From assembly GCA_024345305.1 (NCBI GenBank), contig BRON01000013.1:62001-126000 (forward strand): 64,000 nucleotides of DNA, given 5' to 3'. Below the pieces are notes generated by a model that searched no databases, was not told where the DNA came from, and worked only from the letters and a program-made list of their open reading frames with translations. The translations under genes and the position numbers were made by a program. This stretch comes from Mrakia gelida. Its lineage: Eukaryota; Basidiomycota; Tremellomycetes; Cystofilobasidiales; Mrakiaceae. This document shows, piece by piece, positions 1 to 11,386 of this stretch (the first letter of the stretch is position 1; each line of letters opens with the position of its first letter).

Positions 1-3000
1 AGCAAGGCGGCGAGCCCTAAGAAGGTCGAGTGGAAGGTCACCAGGTTCAACAAGACCCCTCCCATGTCGACTTGTGAGTCTTACTTTCCTCTCGTGTCCG
101 TTCTCGAGCGAGGAAAGAGGAAAGCTAATTCTCATTGCCTTCTGTGCTTTCATCTTTTGTCCCTCAGACCTCCTCACCTTCGCCTCCGGACCCTTCGAGT
201 ACAAGGAGGACAGCTACGTCTCTCCCTTGACTGGAAAGACCATCCCTCTTCGAGTCTACGCGACGTCCGACATCATCCACCAGGTTTCCTACGCTCTCGA
301 GGTGACCAAGAACGCTGTTCCTCTTTACGAGAAGATGTTCGACATCCCTTACGCTCTGCCCAAGCTCGACTCGCTCGTCGCGAGTGACTTCGACGCTGGA
401 GGTGGGTTTTCGTTGTCGCTTCCTTGCTCTCTTTCCTTCTCTTCGAGTCGTCGAGTTGACTTGATTACCTTTTTCGTTGCATCTGTTGCTCGTCCCAGCC
501 ATGGAGGGTTGGGGTCTCATCACTGGAAGGACGAGTGTGTTGCTGTTCGACGAGAAGGCTGGATTGGCGGCGAAGAAGAGAGTCGCGACGGTTCAGAGTC
601 ACGAGATCGTGAGTTCAGCTTTCACCGAGGAGGGATCGCGGAGGGGTGACAGCAGTATCAGACGAGAGAAGGACAGGAGGGGAAACGCGTCGCAGATCTG
701 ACTGACCTCTCTCTTTCTCGCCTTCCTCACCCTCAGGCCCACCAATGGTTCGGAGATCTCGTCACTATGGAGTGGTGGGAGCAGCTGTGGTTGAACGAGG
801 CCTTCGCTACTCTCTGCGGAGAGGTCCTCATCCCCGACAAGTAAGTTTTCGCCTTCCTCGTCGAAGACCTCTCAACCCCACTCGTTTCTGACTCGGCGGC
901 CTTCTTCCTCTTCCTTTTGCAGGCTCTACCCCGAGTGGAACGTTCGAACCTCCTTCATCTCGGATCATCTCTTCGCTGCTCTCTCGCTCGACGCTCAGCG
1001 ATCTTCCCACGCCATCGAGGTCCCTTGCCCTGATGCGAACCGAATTAACGAGGTCAGTCTCGACGCGTCGTGCTTCCCTCCTCTGCTTTGCTCGTTCCTG
1101 ACACCATCTCCTTTGGCTCTCGCAGATCTTCGACTCCATCTCCTATTCCAAGGGAGCTTCGGTTCTTCGAATGCTCTCCACCATCGTTCGTCTCCTTCCT
1201 CCTCGATTCTCGTCGCGTCCTTGCCTTTGCCTTTGCGCTCTCAGCTGACGACGTTTCGACTCTTCTTTTCTCCCACAGGTCGGAGAGGACGTCTTTGTCA
1301 AGGGAGTCTCGATCTACCTCAAGAAGAAGTCCTTCGGCAACGGAAACACTCGTGATCTCTGGGACGGAATCAGCGAGGCGTCCGGACAAAACATCCCCAA
1401 GATCATGGATCCCTGGACGCTCAAGATCGGTTTCCCTGTGCTCACCGTCAAGGAGGTCGCTGGAGGGAAGATCGAGGTCAGGCAGGATCGATTCCTTTCG
1501 ACTGGAGACGTGAAGCCTGAGGAGAACGAGACGATCTGGTGAGTTGCTCGTCGCCCCTTCTCGTTTAGTCGTTTCAACTCTCTCGTGTCTCGAACGGACC
1601 CTCAACTTGAAACTGATCATCTCGTTTCGTGTGCTCTGCGACGTCTCAGGCCTGTTCCTCTCGGATTCCTGACCGTCTCGAAGAATGGCAAGGCAGAGAT
1701 CGACCACAAGGCTTTCCTCACCGAACGATCGACTGTTATCGACCTCAAGGGAGCCTCCCTCTTCAAGCTCAACTCGGGAACCACTGGTGTTTACCGGTAA
1801 GTGCCCTTCGCTGTATATCGACTGCCTCGGACTCTCGGTGACCTTTCCTTCTCGTTCGCAGAGTCGCTTACTCGCCCGAGCACCTGGATCTTCTCGGTCT
1901 CGAAGCTGCCAAGAAGGACAGCGCTCTCACTCCCGAGGATCGAGTTGGTCTTGTTTCTGACGCTCAGTGGGTTGAGCTCTCTCCTCCCTTGACGAGAACC
2001 TCGCCGTTTCCTGACTCATCCTTCTTCTTCGCGTCTTGCAGCCGACTCGCTCGAGCTGGCTACTCGTCCACCGACGGTACTCTCAACTTCATTTCCCACC
2101 TCAAGGGAGAGGAGACCGAGGTCGTTTGGTCTGCTGTTTCTACCGTAAGTCGCGTCCTTCCTTCCTCCGCCTCGCCTCGAGTCCTCGCTCGTCGGCGCGT
2201 CCTGACCCGTTTCTCCTCTTCTTCTTCATCGCCCGTAGTTCCTCGCCGACCTCTCCTCCGCATGGTGGGAGCAACCCGAGTCCGTCACCAAGGCCATCGA
2301 CGACCTTCGACTCTCGCTTTTCGGACCTCTCATCGATCGACTCGGCTACAGTCCTTCTCCTTCCGACTCTCCCGAGATCGTCGAGCTTAGGTCGCTCGCT
2401 TTCCTCAACGCCGGAGTCGCTGGACATCAACCCGTTCTTGACTTCTCGAAGAAGGCGTTCGAGAAGTTCTCAGCTGGTGATGAGGAGGCAGTCCACCCTG
2501 ATCTGAGGGGTTCGATCTTCCGATTCGTGAGCCGACGCGTCTCGCTGTTCGTTGGGCTCTCTTCTCATCTTCGTCCGCCTGACTCGCTTTCCGTTGATCG
2601 TTGCTCCTCTAGGCCGTCGCTCACGGAGGAAAGTCGTCGTACGATAAAATCAAGGAGGTCTACTCGAACCCTCCCAACCCTGCGTTCGTCCTCGTCCTCC
2701 CTCCTCTCGTCGCGACGCGTCTCCCGCTCTCCACTCCTTCCTCGACTGACGCCGCCTCTCTTCATCTCCTCGTCAATAACAGCGTCAAGATCGCTTGCAT
2801 GGGCGCCTTAACTCGAGCCACCGATCCCGCTCTCATCGAAGCCACCCTCGCCATGCTCTCGAACAAGGAGGCCGTCAAGGACCAGGTTCGTTCTCGTTTC
2901 GTTTCGGAGTTCTTCTTCCTCGAAGAAGCCTTCTAAGCTGATCTCGGGCTCGTTCTCATCAGGACTTCATGTACTTCCTGAGCGGTCTCTCCGCCAACGT

Positions 3001-3526
3001 CAAGTCGAGGAGGATTCTCTGGACTTGGTTCAAAGCCAACTTCGACATGGTTCGTCTTTCCCTTCCTCCCATCCTCCCCTTTCTCTCTTCCTTTCCGTCG
3101 CCTCGCTGTTGACGCGACGAGGCGCTGATCTCGTCCTCTCTGCCCTGCTTCGTTCCGAACAGGTCTACACTCGATTCGAAGGAGCTTCCCTCACCCTCTC
3201 TCGACTCATCAAGTTCCAGAGCGCTCTCTCCAGTCAAGCCGACTACGACGACGTCAAGGCCTTCTTCGCCACCAAGGATACCTCCAAGTTCACGATGTCC
3301 CTTGCTCAGGTGAGTTTCGAACAAGTCGACGTGTTCGAGGCGAAACGAACGATGAGCGAAACGGAACAAGACGCACGACAGGCTGACTGACTCGTTTCCT
3401 CACTCTCACTCTCCCTTCCCCTTCACTCCATGTTCCACCCAGACCCTCGAGAGCATCGAAGCTTCCACTCGATGGGTCGAGAAGGACAAGAAGGGCGTTC
3501 AGGCTTGGTTGGAGGAGAAGAAGTGA
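1..3526 (+). CDS. M1 zinc aminopeptidase, 3' part (5' end outside window)
   Basis: A cytosolic-type M1 aminopeptidase (Ape2/Aap1/puromycin-sensitive group) that removes N-terminal residues from peptides. The spliced product shows the M1 order: a segment ending [18 protein letters not shown], an exopeptidase motif read as [12 protein letters not shown], the zinc site HEIAHQWFGD with the third ligand in LWLNEAFAT, the catalytic tyrosine in ISYSKGAS, then the ERAP1-like helical C-terminal domain ending at TGA 3524-3526. At least a dozen short introns interrupt it; the HEI/AHQ zinc motif itself is split by one (donor near 609, acceptor near 737). The N-terminal beta-sheet domain lies upstream of the window. 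The odd point is Gly replacing the Asn of GAMEN. Family assignment is secure; which paralogue is not. Confidence 0.93.
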
Positions 3527-4550
3527 GCAGGCGGCGGGTTGAGGGAGCGAGGGGGATCGTGAACGAACGAGGGCTTCAGTCTTCTTGTATCAGTATATCT
3601 TAGGGCGTTTACCTTTCTCTTTACCATTCGACGACGATCAACCGACCACATCAGCGAAAAGCAGGACAGCAAAAGAGAGACTCGCGACGCGCCGAAAGCA
3701 AAACACAAAAAAAGAGCGACGGAACGCTGGGCTGAGAAAAGCGACGAGCTCGAGCTCGACTCCTTCTCTTCAGCGCTCTAACTCCCTCTCCTGCCTTCTT
3801 CTTCGAGCAAATCTGCTCACCCCCATCGACTTGTCTACGGTTCAGAGCGGTGACATCGGCAGCTGCGACTCATCTCCAAGGGAGAACGTAGAAACTCCGA
3901 ACTTGGGGGCCGAATCGTAAAGGGAGGAGGAGGAAGGTGCGCTCGAGATAAGGGAAGGGGAGGGAAGGTCGCTTGGGCTCAGCTCGGTGAGGCAGGACTC
4001 GCTCAACGCGCTGGGCTGGTAGAGAAGCTGACTCTCTACTACCTGTATAGCCGAACGTCTTCTTTTGGGGGGAGGACGCGGCATGTGAAGAAGGTCGAAG
4101 GGAGGAGCCGCCTTCGCGAGCTCGCTCACCTCCTCCCCTCCCTCCTTTCGTTCCTGCTTCCCCTGAGAATGACGGCTTGGAAGGAAGAGAGATGAAACGG
4201 GTTCCATACGGCTCGTTCTTTTCGTTCTTTTGGCCCCCGACTCCCACCTTCTCGTTTCGTTTCGTTCTTCCTATCAAAAAGGGAAGAGACCAGCTCGCTC
4301 TCGCTCTCTCGACTCCTCCGCCCTCCTCGCCCTCTCTCCCCCGTCGCCTCGTTTCGACTCGCCTGTTCAAGCTCAACACATCCCCTCCCTTCTCTCCCTT
4401 CTCCCTGCTCCTTTCTCCCTCTCTCCCTCTCGTCACCTCTCCAAACCTACCACCTCTCCTCCTCCTAAAGAAACCTCAACCACCCAACCCTCTCAGCCCT
4501 CAGCCCCCCCCCCCCTCTCGGTCGCTCTCTCTCGTCCTTATCGTCTCAGA
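3527..4550. other. Intergenic: 3' flank of aminopeptidase and leader of the GT2 gene
   Basis: No gene is supported on either strand. The right-hand half becomes increasingly pyrimidine-rich towards 4550, with C and CT runs around 4300-4530, which is typical of the leaders in front of start codons in this window. The first part holds the 3' flank of the aminopeptidase. Open frames here are compositionally biased and overlap each other on both strands. Confidence 0.5.
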
Positions 4551-7500
4551 ATGACCTCCTACTACCCTCTCCAACCTTCTTCCCCGAACCCCAACGTCGC
4601 CAACCCTTCCCTCTCCCCTTCCAACTCACCCAACAGCAGACGAACCACCTTCGAGTACCCTCCCACCACCAACCCATCTCAGCAACCAGACATCAACGGC
4701 GCCGTCAATCGTTACTCCCGTCGATCCTCAGCCTCCTACTACAACAACCCACCCCCTTCCTCCTCTACCAACTCCTCAAACTCCTCCTCCCCTCCCCAAG
4801 GACCCAACAACACCCTCTCCTCAACCCAAGAACGAGACGAACGAGAGCGAGATGGACCCTCCGACTGAGCCTCCTCAAGTAGAGCAACCTCCCAGAACTT
4901 GTCCTACCCCAACTCGCACGAAGGAGGAGGACCGTTCGGTGGGAGGGGAGAGGAGGAGGGAGACGACGATGGGTTCTTCCTTGGAGGAGGGGGAGGAGGA
5001 GGAGCGGAGGAGTACGGGTATGGCGGAGGGCAGATCGCGTTCCCTCGGGAGGCAGCAACAGGCAGTCCTCGACCTGATCGAGGTGGGAACCCGTTCGATT
5101 CACCTGGTCTCGGAGGAGGGCAGCAGCAGCAACAGTATCAGAGGGGTTTGAATAATGTACGTCCCACCAAACCCACTCCCCTCACCCTTTCTTCCTTTCT
5201 TTTTCTTCGCGTCGCGCGTCGTTCGAGACGGAACGCTCACCCGCCCACCTCTCCCCTCTCTTTCCCCATCTCGCTCTCTCTCCCACCTCGCAGTCCTGGG
5301 CTTCCCAACCTCGTCAACCCTCCCAAACCAACACCTCTTCCTGGTTCGACCAACAAACTCCCACCCTCGCTCTCACCCCGGGAGCGAACCCTTTCGCAGG
5401 AGGAGGAGGGACGCCAACTGGCTCGTTCAGATCGTCCCTTCGAAACCCTGTCCCGAGCTTGAAGCATGGTGATTCGAGTGCCAGTTTGGCTGCTATGGCG
5501 AGGGCGAGTGAGTTTGGTGGGCCCATCACGGGGTTGGGAGGGTTGGGGCCGAGTGGGTTGGGTGGGGAGGTTGAGGGGAGGAGGAGTGGGAGTAGTGAGT
5601 GTTCGTTTCTTTCGTCGCGCTTTGAGGGTTGGGAGGGAAGAAGAGAGGGAGCTGACAAAAAAGCGTTCTCGGTTTGAATCAGTCTCCTCGTCGTTGGTAT
5701 CAGGCTTCGGAGGGATGTCGAAACAGTTGTTGATGGCGGAGCATATCTTGTGCGTTGAACGCGAAGAGACGAGGACGGAAGAGGGGAGCGAGCTGACCTT
5801 TTGCTTGTCTGCGTGGGCGTTCGTCGCAGCCGAAAGGGACTCAGTCTTGGGTGGTTCCCTGATCAGGCGTTTGGGATTGTGCGTCGTCGTTTCTGCTCGT
5901 TCTTTCTTCAGTGCGAGAAACCAAACGAGCTCGTCGCATCGTGCTGACTCCCTTTCTCCGTCTTCCCCTCCTTCTTTTCCCTCGCCCTCGTTCACTCCCT
6001 CGCAAACTCCTGCGCCCACTCCCTCTCTCCCTCCTCTTCCTCCTGTCCTCTTCCTCGTCCACGCCCACGCCCACGCTCGCGTTCGCGCTCAAACAGGTCG
6101 TCGTCCGATCCGGCCTCGGATCCTATGTTACCTTCCCTCCCGAAGCGGACGTCGAAGGAGTCGACGAGCTCTTGTTGGGTGTTAAAGGGTTGAACTGCGA
6201 GGTTGCTGTGGTGGTGAGTGTCGCACCCTTCTAGCACTCTTCCTCGTTCGAAGAGACGAACGCGAAATGAACGAGATGAGAGAGCTGAACCTCGTCTCCC
6301 TCCCCTCTCCCCTTCCCTCCCTTTCTCCCCTGCCCCCTTTCCTCCCACCCCCCCCCCCCCCCCCCCCCCTCCCCCTCTCCCCCTAACCCCCCCCCCCCCC
6401 CCCCCCTCCAACCCACCCACCCACCCACCAGATCACTTCTTACGTCGTCCGAGGAGTCGTCGACTCCATCCCCGACGACAAAGAAGCCGTCCCTCTCAAA
6501 TCCCAACATCATCTCGTCCAAGTCCTCGACAACCTCGATGAGCTCGGATCGGCGAAGAGACATCAGCATGCTGCGTTCATTAGAAACGATAGATCCCTTG
6601 TTGTGTGGAGTGACCAGGTGCAGGATTTGGTGGGGCAGGTGCAGGGGGTGAGTGCTTCAGACGCGTCGTCGGGCTTTCGAGCTACTACCTTTCGACTGCG
6701 AGCGCGTGCTGACCTATCTCTCTCTTCGCTCCAGCTTAGATGCACGACTCGATGATCTCTTTCGTCTGGGATTTCAAGTGCGATCCGAACTCGGATCCCT
6801 ATGCTTTCGAGGAAGGGATCACCACCGAGACTGGTTCGTTCCGACGCGTCCTCCCGTCGTCCCTTTCCGAGACGAGAGCTGACCTTCTGCTTTTCGGTTC
6901 GTAATCATCAGAGAAGAGAAAGGTCATGAAGCTTTCTCCGATCCTGGTCGGACTCTGCACGGGACTCAACATCTTCATCTGTTGTTTGTCGATTCGTGAG
7001 TTCGCTTTCCGTCTCGAGTCCGGGTGAACGAAGAAGACGAGCTAGCGCTGATCGTCTCTTTTATTCGGATCATGTGCAGGTACAATCCTCATCGAGTACT
7101 TCACCGACCAAGGAGTGATGCGTCTCATCATCCTTGCTTCGATCCCGCTTCAGTTCTGCGTCCTTCAGTGAGTTTTCGGCTCGCTCTTCTTCCCCTCTCC
7201 TCGTCCCTTTTCTTTCTTCGCCCCTGCGCTATTCTCCCCTCGACGAAACTGACCCCCTTTCGTTCGTCTCTCTCACAGATTCTTCACGTCCGCCATCCTT
7301 ACGGTCGCTGCCCAAATCCTCGCTCCCGTCAAGCAGATCCAAGAGAAGTCGAGGTACTTCAGTGGAGTCGCTCCCAAGAGGATCACCGGTCCTTTGCCTC
7401 ACTTCACCGTTCAGATGCCTGTCTACAAGGAAGGTCTCGAGTCGGTCCTCAAGCCTACGATTCAGTCCGTTCAACGAGCCATGAAGACGGTGAGTTTCGA

Positions 7501-10500
7501 GCTTTCGATTTGTTCTTTTCCCTTCGTTTCTTCGCGTCTCGCTGACGATCGGTCCTCTTCGTTGGACCGAACCACAGTACGAGCTTCAAGGAGGATCGAC
7601 TTCCCTTCTAATCTGCGACGACGGAATGCAGCTTCTCGACGAAGAGGATCTTGCTGTTCGAAAGGTCAGTCGTAGTCGCGTCTCCTCGAGCCTTCGACGA
7701 CTCTCTTTCTCGAGAACTGACTTCCCATGCTCCGTTTGATGAACCAACTGCCAGGAATACTACGACCTCAACTCAATCGCTTACGTCGCTCGACTTCCTC
7801 ACTCAACTGAGTTCGTTCGAGCTGGTCGATTCAAGAAGGTCAGTCGACTCGATTTGACGCGTCTCACTTCTCTTCACCTCGAACTCGTCACTGAGTCGTT
7901 CTTCTTCCCCTTATCACTCCAGGCCTCCAACCTCAACTTCGCCCTCGAGCTCTCCATCAGAGTCGAAGAGATGATGAACGAACGTCGACCTGCCACCGTC
8001 GCCGACTCCTCCCTCTGGACGAACGATCAAGAAGAGTCACTCTACAAGGAGGTTCTCGCTCAAGCTCTCATCGATCGAACCAAGATGATGAACGTCAAGG
8101 AGTACCCTGAGGGACGATCGACTGGGGATCTGCCGAAGGGACGGAAGGCTAAGAAGGAGGAGAGGGAGAAGAGGAAGAGGGAGGAAGTGATGGTGGTTGA
8201 AAGAGAGAGAGCGGTGGGACCTTGGTGTGCTGGGAACATCAGGATGGGAGAGTTCGTGCTGCTGATTGATTCGGTGAGTTCTGGCGCTCTTTTTTCGTCG
8301 AGTTTGGGTTGGAGGAGGGATGCGAGGGAAAGAGAAGAGTCGACGCGTCGCTGACTTCGTTTCGTTCCTCTTCTTTCTTGGACCGTCTGTCGCACAGGAT
8401 ACGAGAATCCCCGAGGACTGCTTCATCGATGCCGCTAGTGAGATGCGTCTCTCTCCCGACGTCGCGATCGTGAGTGGTCCTCCCCTCGGTCCGGTTCCGT
8501 CGTCGTCTCGTCTCGACCTCGACTGACTCGATTCTCCGCTTCCTTTCCTCCAGCTACAACACTACTCGGACGTGATGTACGTCGCTCGCCACTACTTCGA
8601 GAATGGAATCGCCTTCTTCACACGAATGGTCAACGTGTCCATCTCCTGGGTTTGCTCGAACGGAGACGTTGGTGAGTCGTCCGTCGCTCAGATTCCTCGT
8701 CGGCTTCGTTCGACCTTCGCTGACCTCCCTCTTCCCTCAATTCTGGGTCTCCTCAGCTCCCTTTGTCGGTCACAATGCTTTTCTTCGATGGAGTGCTCTT
8801 CAGGAGGTCGCTACCGACGAGGCTGATGGGAGGAAACAGATCTGGTGAGCGAGCGGCTTCACATCTTTCCCTCGCGCCGACTCGGTTCGCTGACTCCACT
8901 CCCTCCTCTCTCGATGGTATCAGGTCGGAAACCCATGTCTCCGAAGACTTCGACATGGCTCTCCGGCTTCTTAGGAAAGGATACGTCGTTCGGTGGTGCA
9001 CCTACGCTCTCGGAGGGTTCCAGGAGGGAGTCAGTCTGACGGCCGACGACGAGATCAACCGATGGCAGAAGTATGCGTTTGGTGTTAGCGAGTTGATTTT
9101 CCAGGTCAGTCCTTGCCTATCTGTCGAGAAGGTCGAACAGAGAAGCAGGCGAAGTCGAGACGCGTCGTCGAGCTGACTTCTCCGCTCTTCATTCCGCTCT
9201 CAGCCGTTCTGGAAATGGCCTTTCAAGGGACCTCTCACTCCTCAGATCATCGGCTTCCTCGTCAGGTCAAGCTTGCCGATTCACTACAAGTTCTCGTCGT
9301 TCGCGTACATGGTGAGTTCGCCGACGATTCGCTCTTTCGCCTGCTTTTTCGTTCCCGTCGTGTTGACCTCCTCTCTTCTCCTTCTTCCTCGTGACCCCGT
9401 CTCCTCAAGATGTCTTACTACGCGATTGGAGTCGCCTGGCCTCTTTCGATCTTCAACGTGCGTCCTCTCTTCGAACGAGAACGAGGATGGAAGTCGACGT
9501 CCTTCCTTTGGACGCGCTGACCCGCCTCGGTTATCTTCTTCCTCAGTTCGCGATGTACGGACTCTTCATCCCGACTTTGGATCTTGCCTACGTACCAGCT
9601 TGGAACGTGAGTCTCTTCCTCGAACGAGCGAACGCAGAGAGAAGGACTTTCGAGCTGACTCCCGAGCACTCTCATTCTTCTCCAGATCACCCTCGGACTC
9701 CTCGTCGTCTTCTCGGCCGCTTCGAGTGTATCGTTCTCGGTCCTCAGGTTCAGATCTGGAGACTGTGGGATCCTGAGAGCGCTGTTCGAGCAGTTCATGT
9801 GGTTGGTGAGTCGACCTTCCTTCGTTGCTTTTCTTCGCGAGGTGTTCTCGTCGATGCGCGGCTGACCTTCCGTTTCCCTCAACTCGGCTCTTCAGCCGTT
9901 CTTCCTCATCTTCTTCGGTGGTCTTTCATTCCATGTCTCGATGGCTGTGAGTTCGGCTTCCTTCCCTTCGTTCTCAAACTCGAAGTTCGTCGCGTCGTCG
10001 ATCCTGACTCCTCCTCCTTTCGCGTTCGTCTTCCAGCTCTTCGCTCACATGTTCGGAATCAACATGACGTGAGCGCAAAATCTCAGAGCTTTTCGACCGC
10101 TCTCGGTGCTGACTCGGCTCTTCCTTCTCCTCCGCAGCTGGTCTGCTACTGTCAAGGACGCGGTGACTTCCACCGTCTTTCGCGAGATTCCTGCCATCTG
10201 GAAGAGGTTCTGGATCGTCTTGACCCTCATGACTGTCGTCCTCGTTGGAGTCATCATCCTCGCCACGCCTCTCATCCCGATGGAGTGGGTCGTGAGTAGT
10301 TCTTCACCTTCCCTCTCGTTCGATCTTTCGTTCGACTCGTCGCTGACTTCCTTTCTCTCTCGATTTCTTGCCAGGTCATCGACTGGATCGCTATCTACCC
10401 CCTCATGATGGTCGTCGTCCCTCACATCCTCTACCCCATCGGTACGTCTTCAAGTCCTTCGACCGCTTCGCTTGACCGCGCTGACCTTTCTTTCCTTCGA

Positions 10501-10550
10501 CTCTGCTTCGTTCAGCCCTCAACCCTTACATCACTCGGTTCCGATTCTAG
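4551..10550 (+). CDS. Membrane GT2 processive glycosyltransferase (cellulose/mixed-linkage glucan synthase-like)
   Basis: An integral-membrane family 2 glycosyltransferase, probably making a wall or extracellular polysaccharide; the product cannot be told from sequence. The catalytic region shows the first Asp in LLICDDGMQLL, the DXD-type motif in LLIDSDTRIPED, the acceptor-site Asp in SETHVSEDFDMAL, and a final motif DDEINRW where processive enzymes usually have QxxRW. Two or three membrane segments precede the catalytic core (after KRKVMKLSPILVGL) and about six or seven follow it (from SSFAYMMSYYAIG to the end, PYITRFRF, TAG 10548-10550). The roughly 300-residue N-terminus is Ser/Pro/Asn/Gly-rich and disordered. 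About 25 introns are needed; one carries long C tracts. The chosen start (MTSYYPLQPSS, 4551) is followed by an in-frame TGA at 4866-4868, beyond which the same frame continues with similar composition; a 192-base intron (4704-4895, weak donor GTCAAT) would remove it. The N-terminal model is therefore tentative; the enzyme core is firm. Confidence 0.88.
6348..6406. repeat. Two long C tracts in a GT2 intron
   Basis: Uninterrupted C runs at 6348-6369 (22 bases) and 6387-6406 (20 bases), separated by CT-rich sequence, lie in the intron between the exon ending ...CEVAVV and the exon starting ITSYVVRGVVD. They serve as an extreme pyrimidine tract before the acceptor at about 6430. On the other strand they are G tracts able to form quadruplexes. 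Run lengths in the raw data may be unreliable. Confidence 0.9.
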
Positions 10551-11386
10551 ACGTCGCCGCTTCCACCTCTTTGTCCCTTTCATCTCCTATACACGACTTT
10601 ACGTCCTTCTCAAACCTATCCTCTACCTTACTTAGAACTCTCGTCGCTCGCCTCGTTGTCTTCGTTTCTCGTTCGTCGCTCGTCTCGCTTCCCATCTCTC
10701 CAGGACTCTTGATCCCCCTTCCCTCGGACTCTCGGACTCTCAATCCTTCGTTTTCATCTCTTACTCGCTCGCTACATCCCTCAATACCCCTAAATCTAGA
10801 GCTAGTTTTTCGTCTTCGCCGTCTCTCCCGATTCGTTTGGTTTCCTTCGATCCGTCCATTCCTTCAGTGCTCAAACCTGCTCTACACTCGTTTCACATCT
10901 CAGCTCAGCTCACACTATTTTCGATATATCCTAGCTCGTTTCCTCGTTCGGATGCATAGAGGTCAAAGAACAGACGTGCGATGCGATTTAGTAGAGAGAG
11001 AAGGGGAGGGATGGACGCGTCGAACCTCGTTCTTCGACGACTTGCTCGGCCCAACGAAACCAAGACATATAGAGGAGAGGGCAGAGAAATCTATGGTAGA
11101 GTAAGGCAGTCGTCAAAGTCGTACGAGAGGCGTGGACGAAAACAGGGAGGGGAAGGGAGCGAGGGCCGAAGCAGGGAGGGAACGAAAGCGACGAAAAGGA
11201 AACGAACGGCGGCCAAAGAATGCTACTAGGTAAGAAGCAGTGACTGCAGAGGAGGGACAGAGAGAAAGCGTGAGCATCCACTTCGTACCGAGGGATGTGA
11301 AACGAGAACGAGAACGAGAACGAGAACGAGAACGAGAACGAGACGCGTCCGAACGTACCTTTGTTTCCTCCTCCTCCTGCGTCGAC
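10551..11386. other. Convergent 3' flanks with a hexanucleotide repeat
   Basis: This lies between the stop of the GT2 gene and the stop of family copy 1, which converge. It is TC-rich on the left and GA-rich on the right, and no coding region is supported. At about 11302-11342 an ACGAGA/GAACGA hexanucleotide repeat runs directly into GACGCGTC. A splice-donor-like GTACGT on the minus strand (first base 11358) sits 29 bases past the stop of copy 1 and is shared with copy 2. Confidence 0.5.

Noticed and set aside
5237..6019. 260-residue minus-strand frame across GT2 N-terminal exons
   Set aside because: It is antisense to exons that join in phase into the glycosyltransferase, with composition typical of reverse-complement bias.
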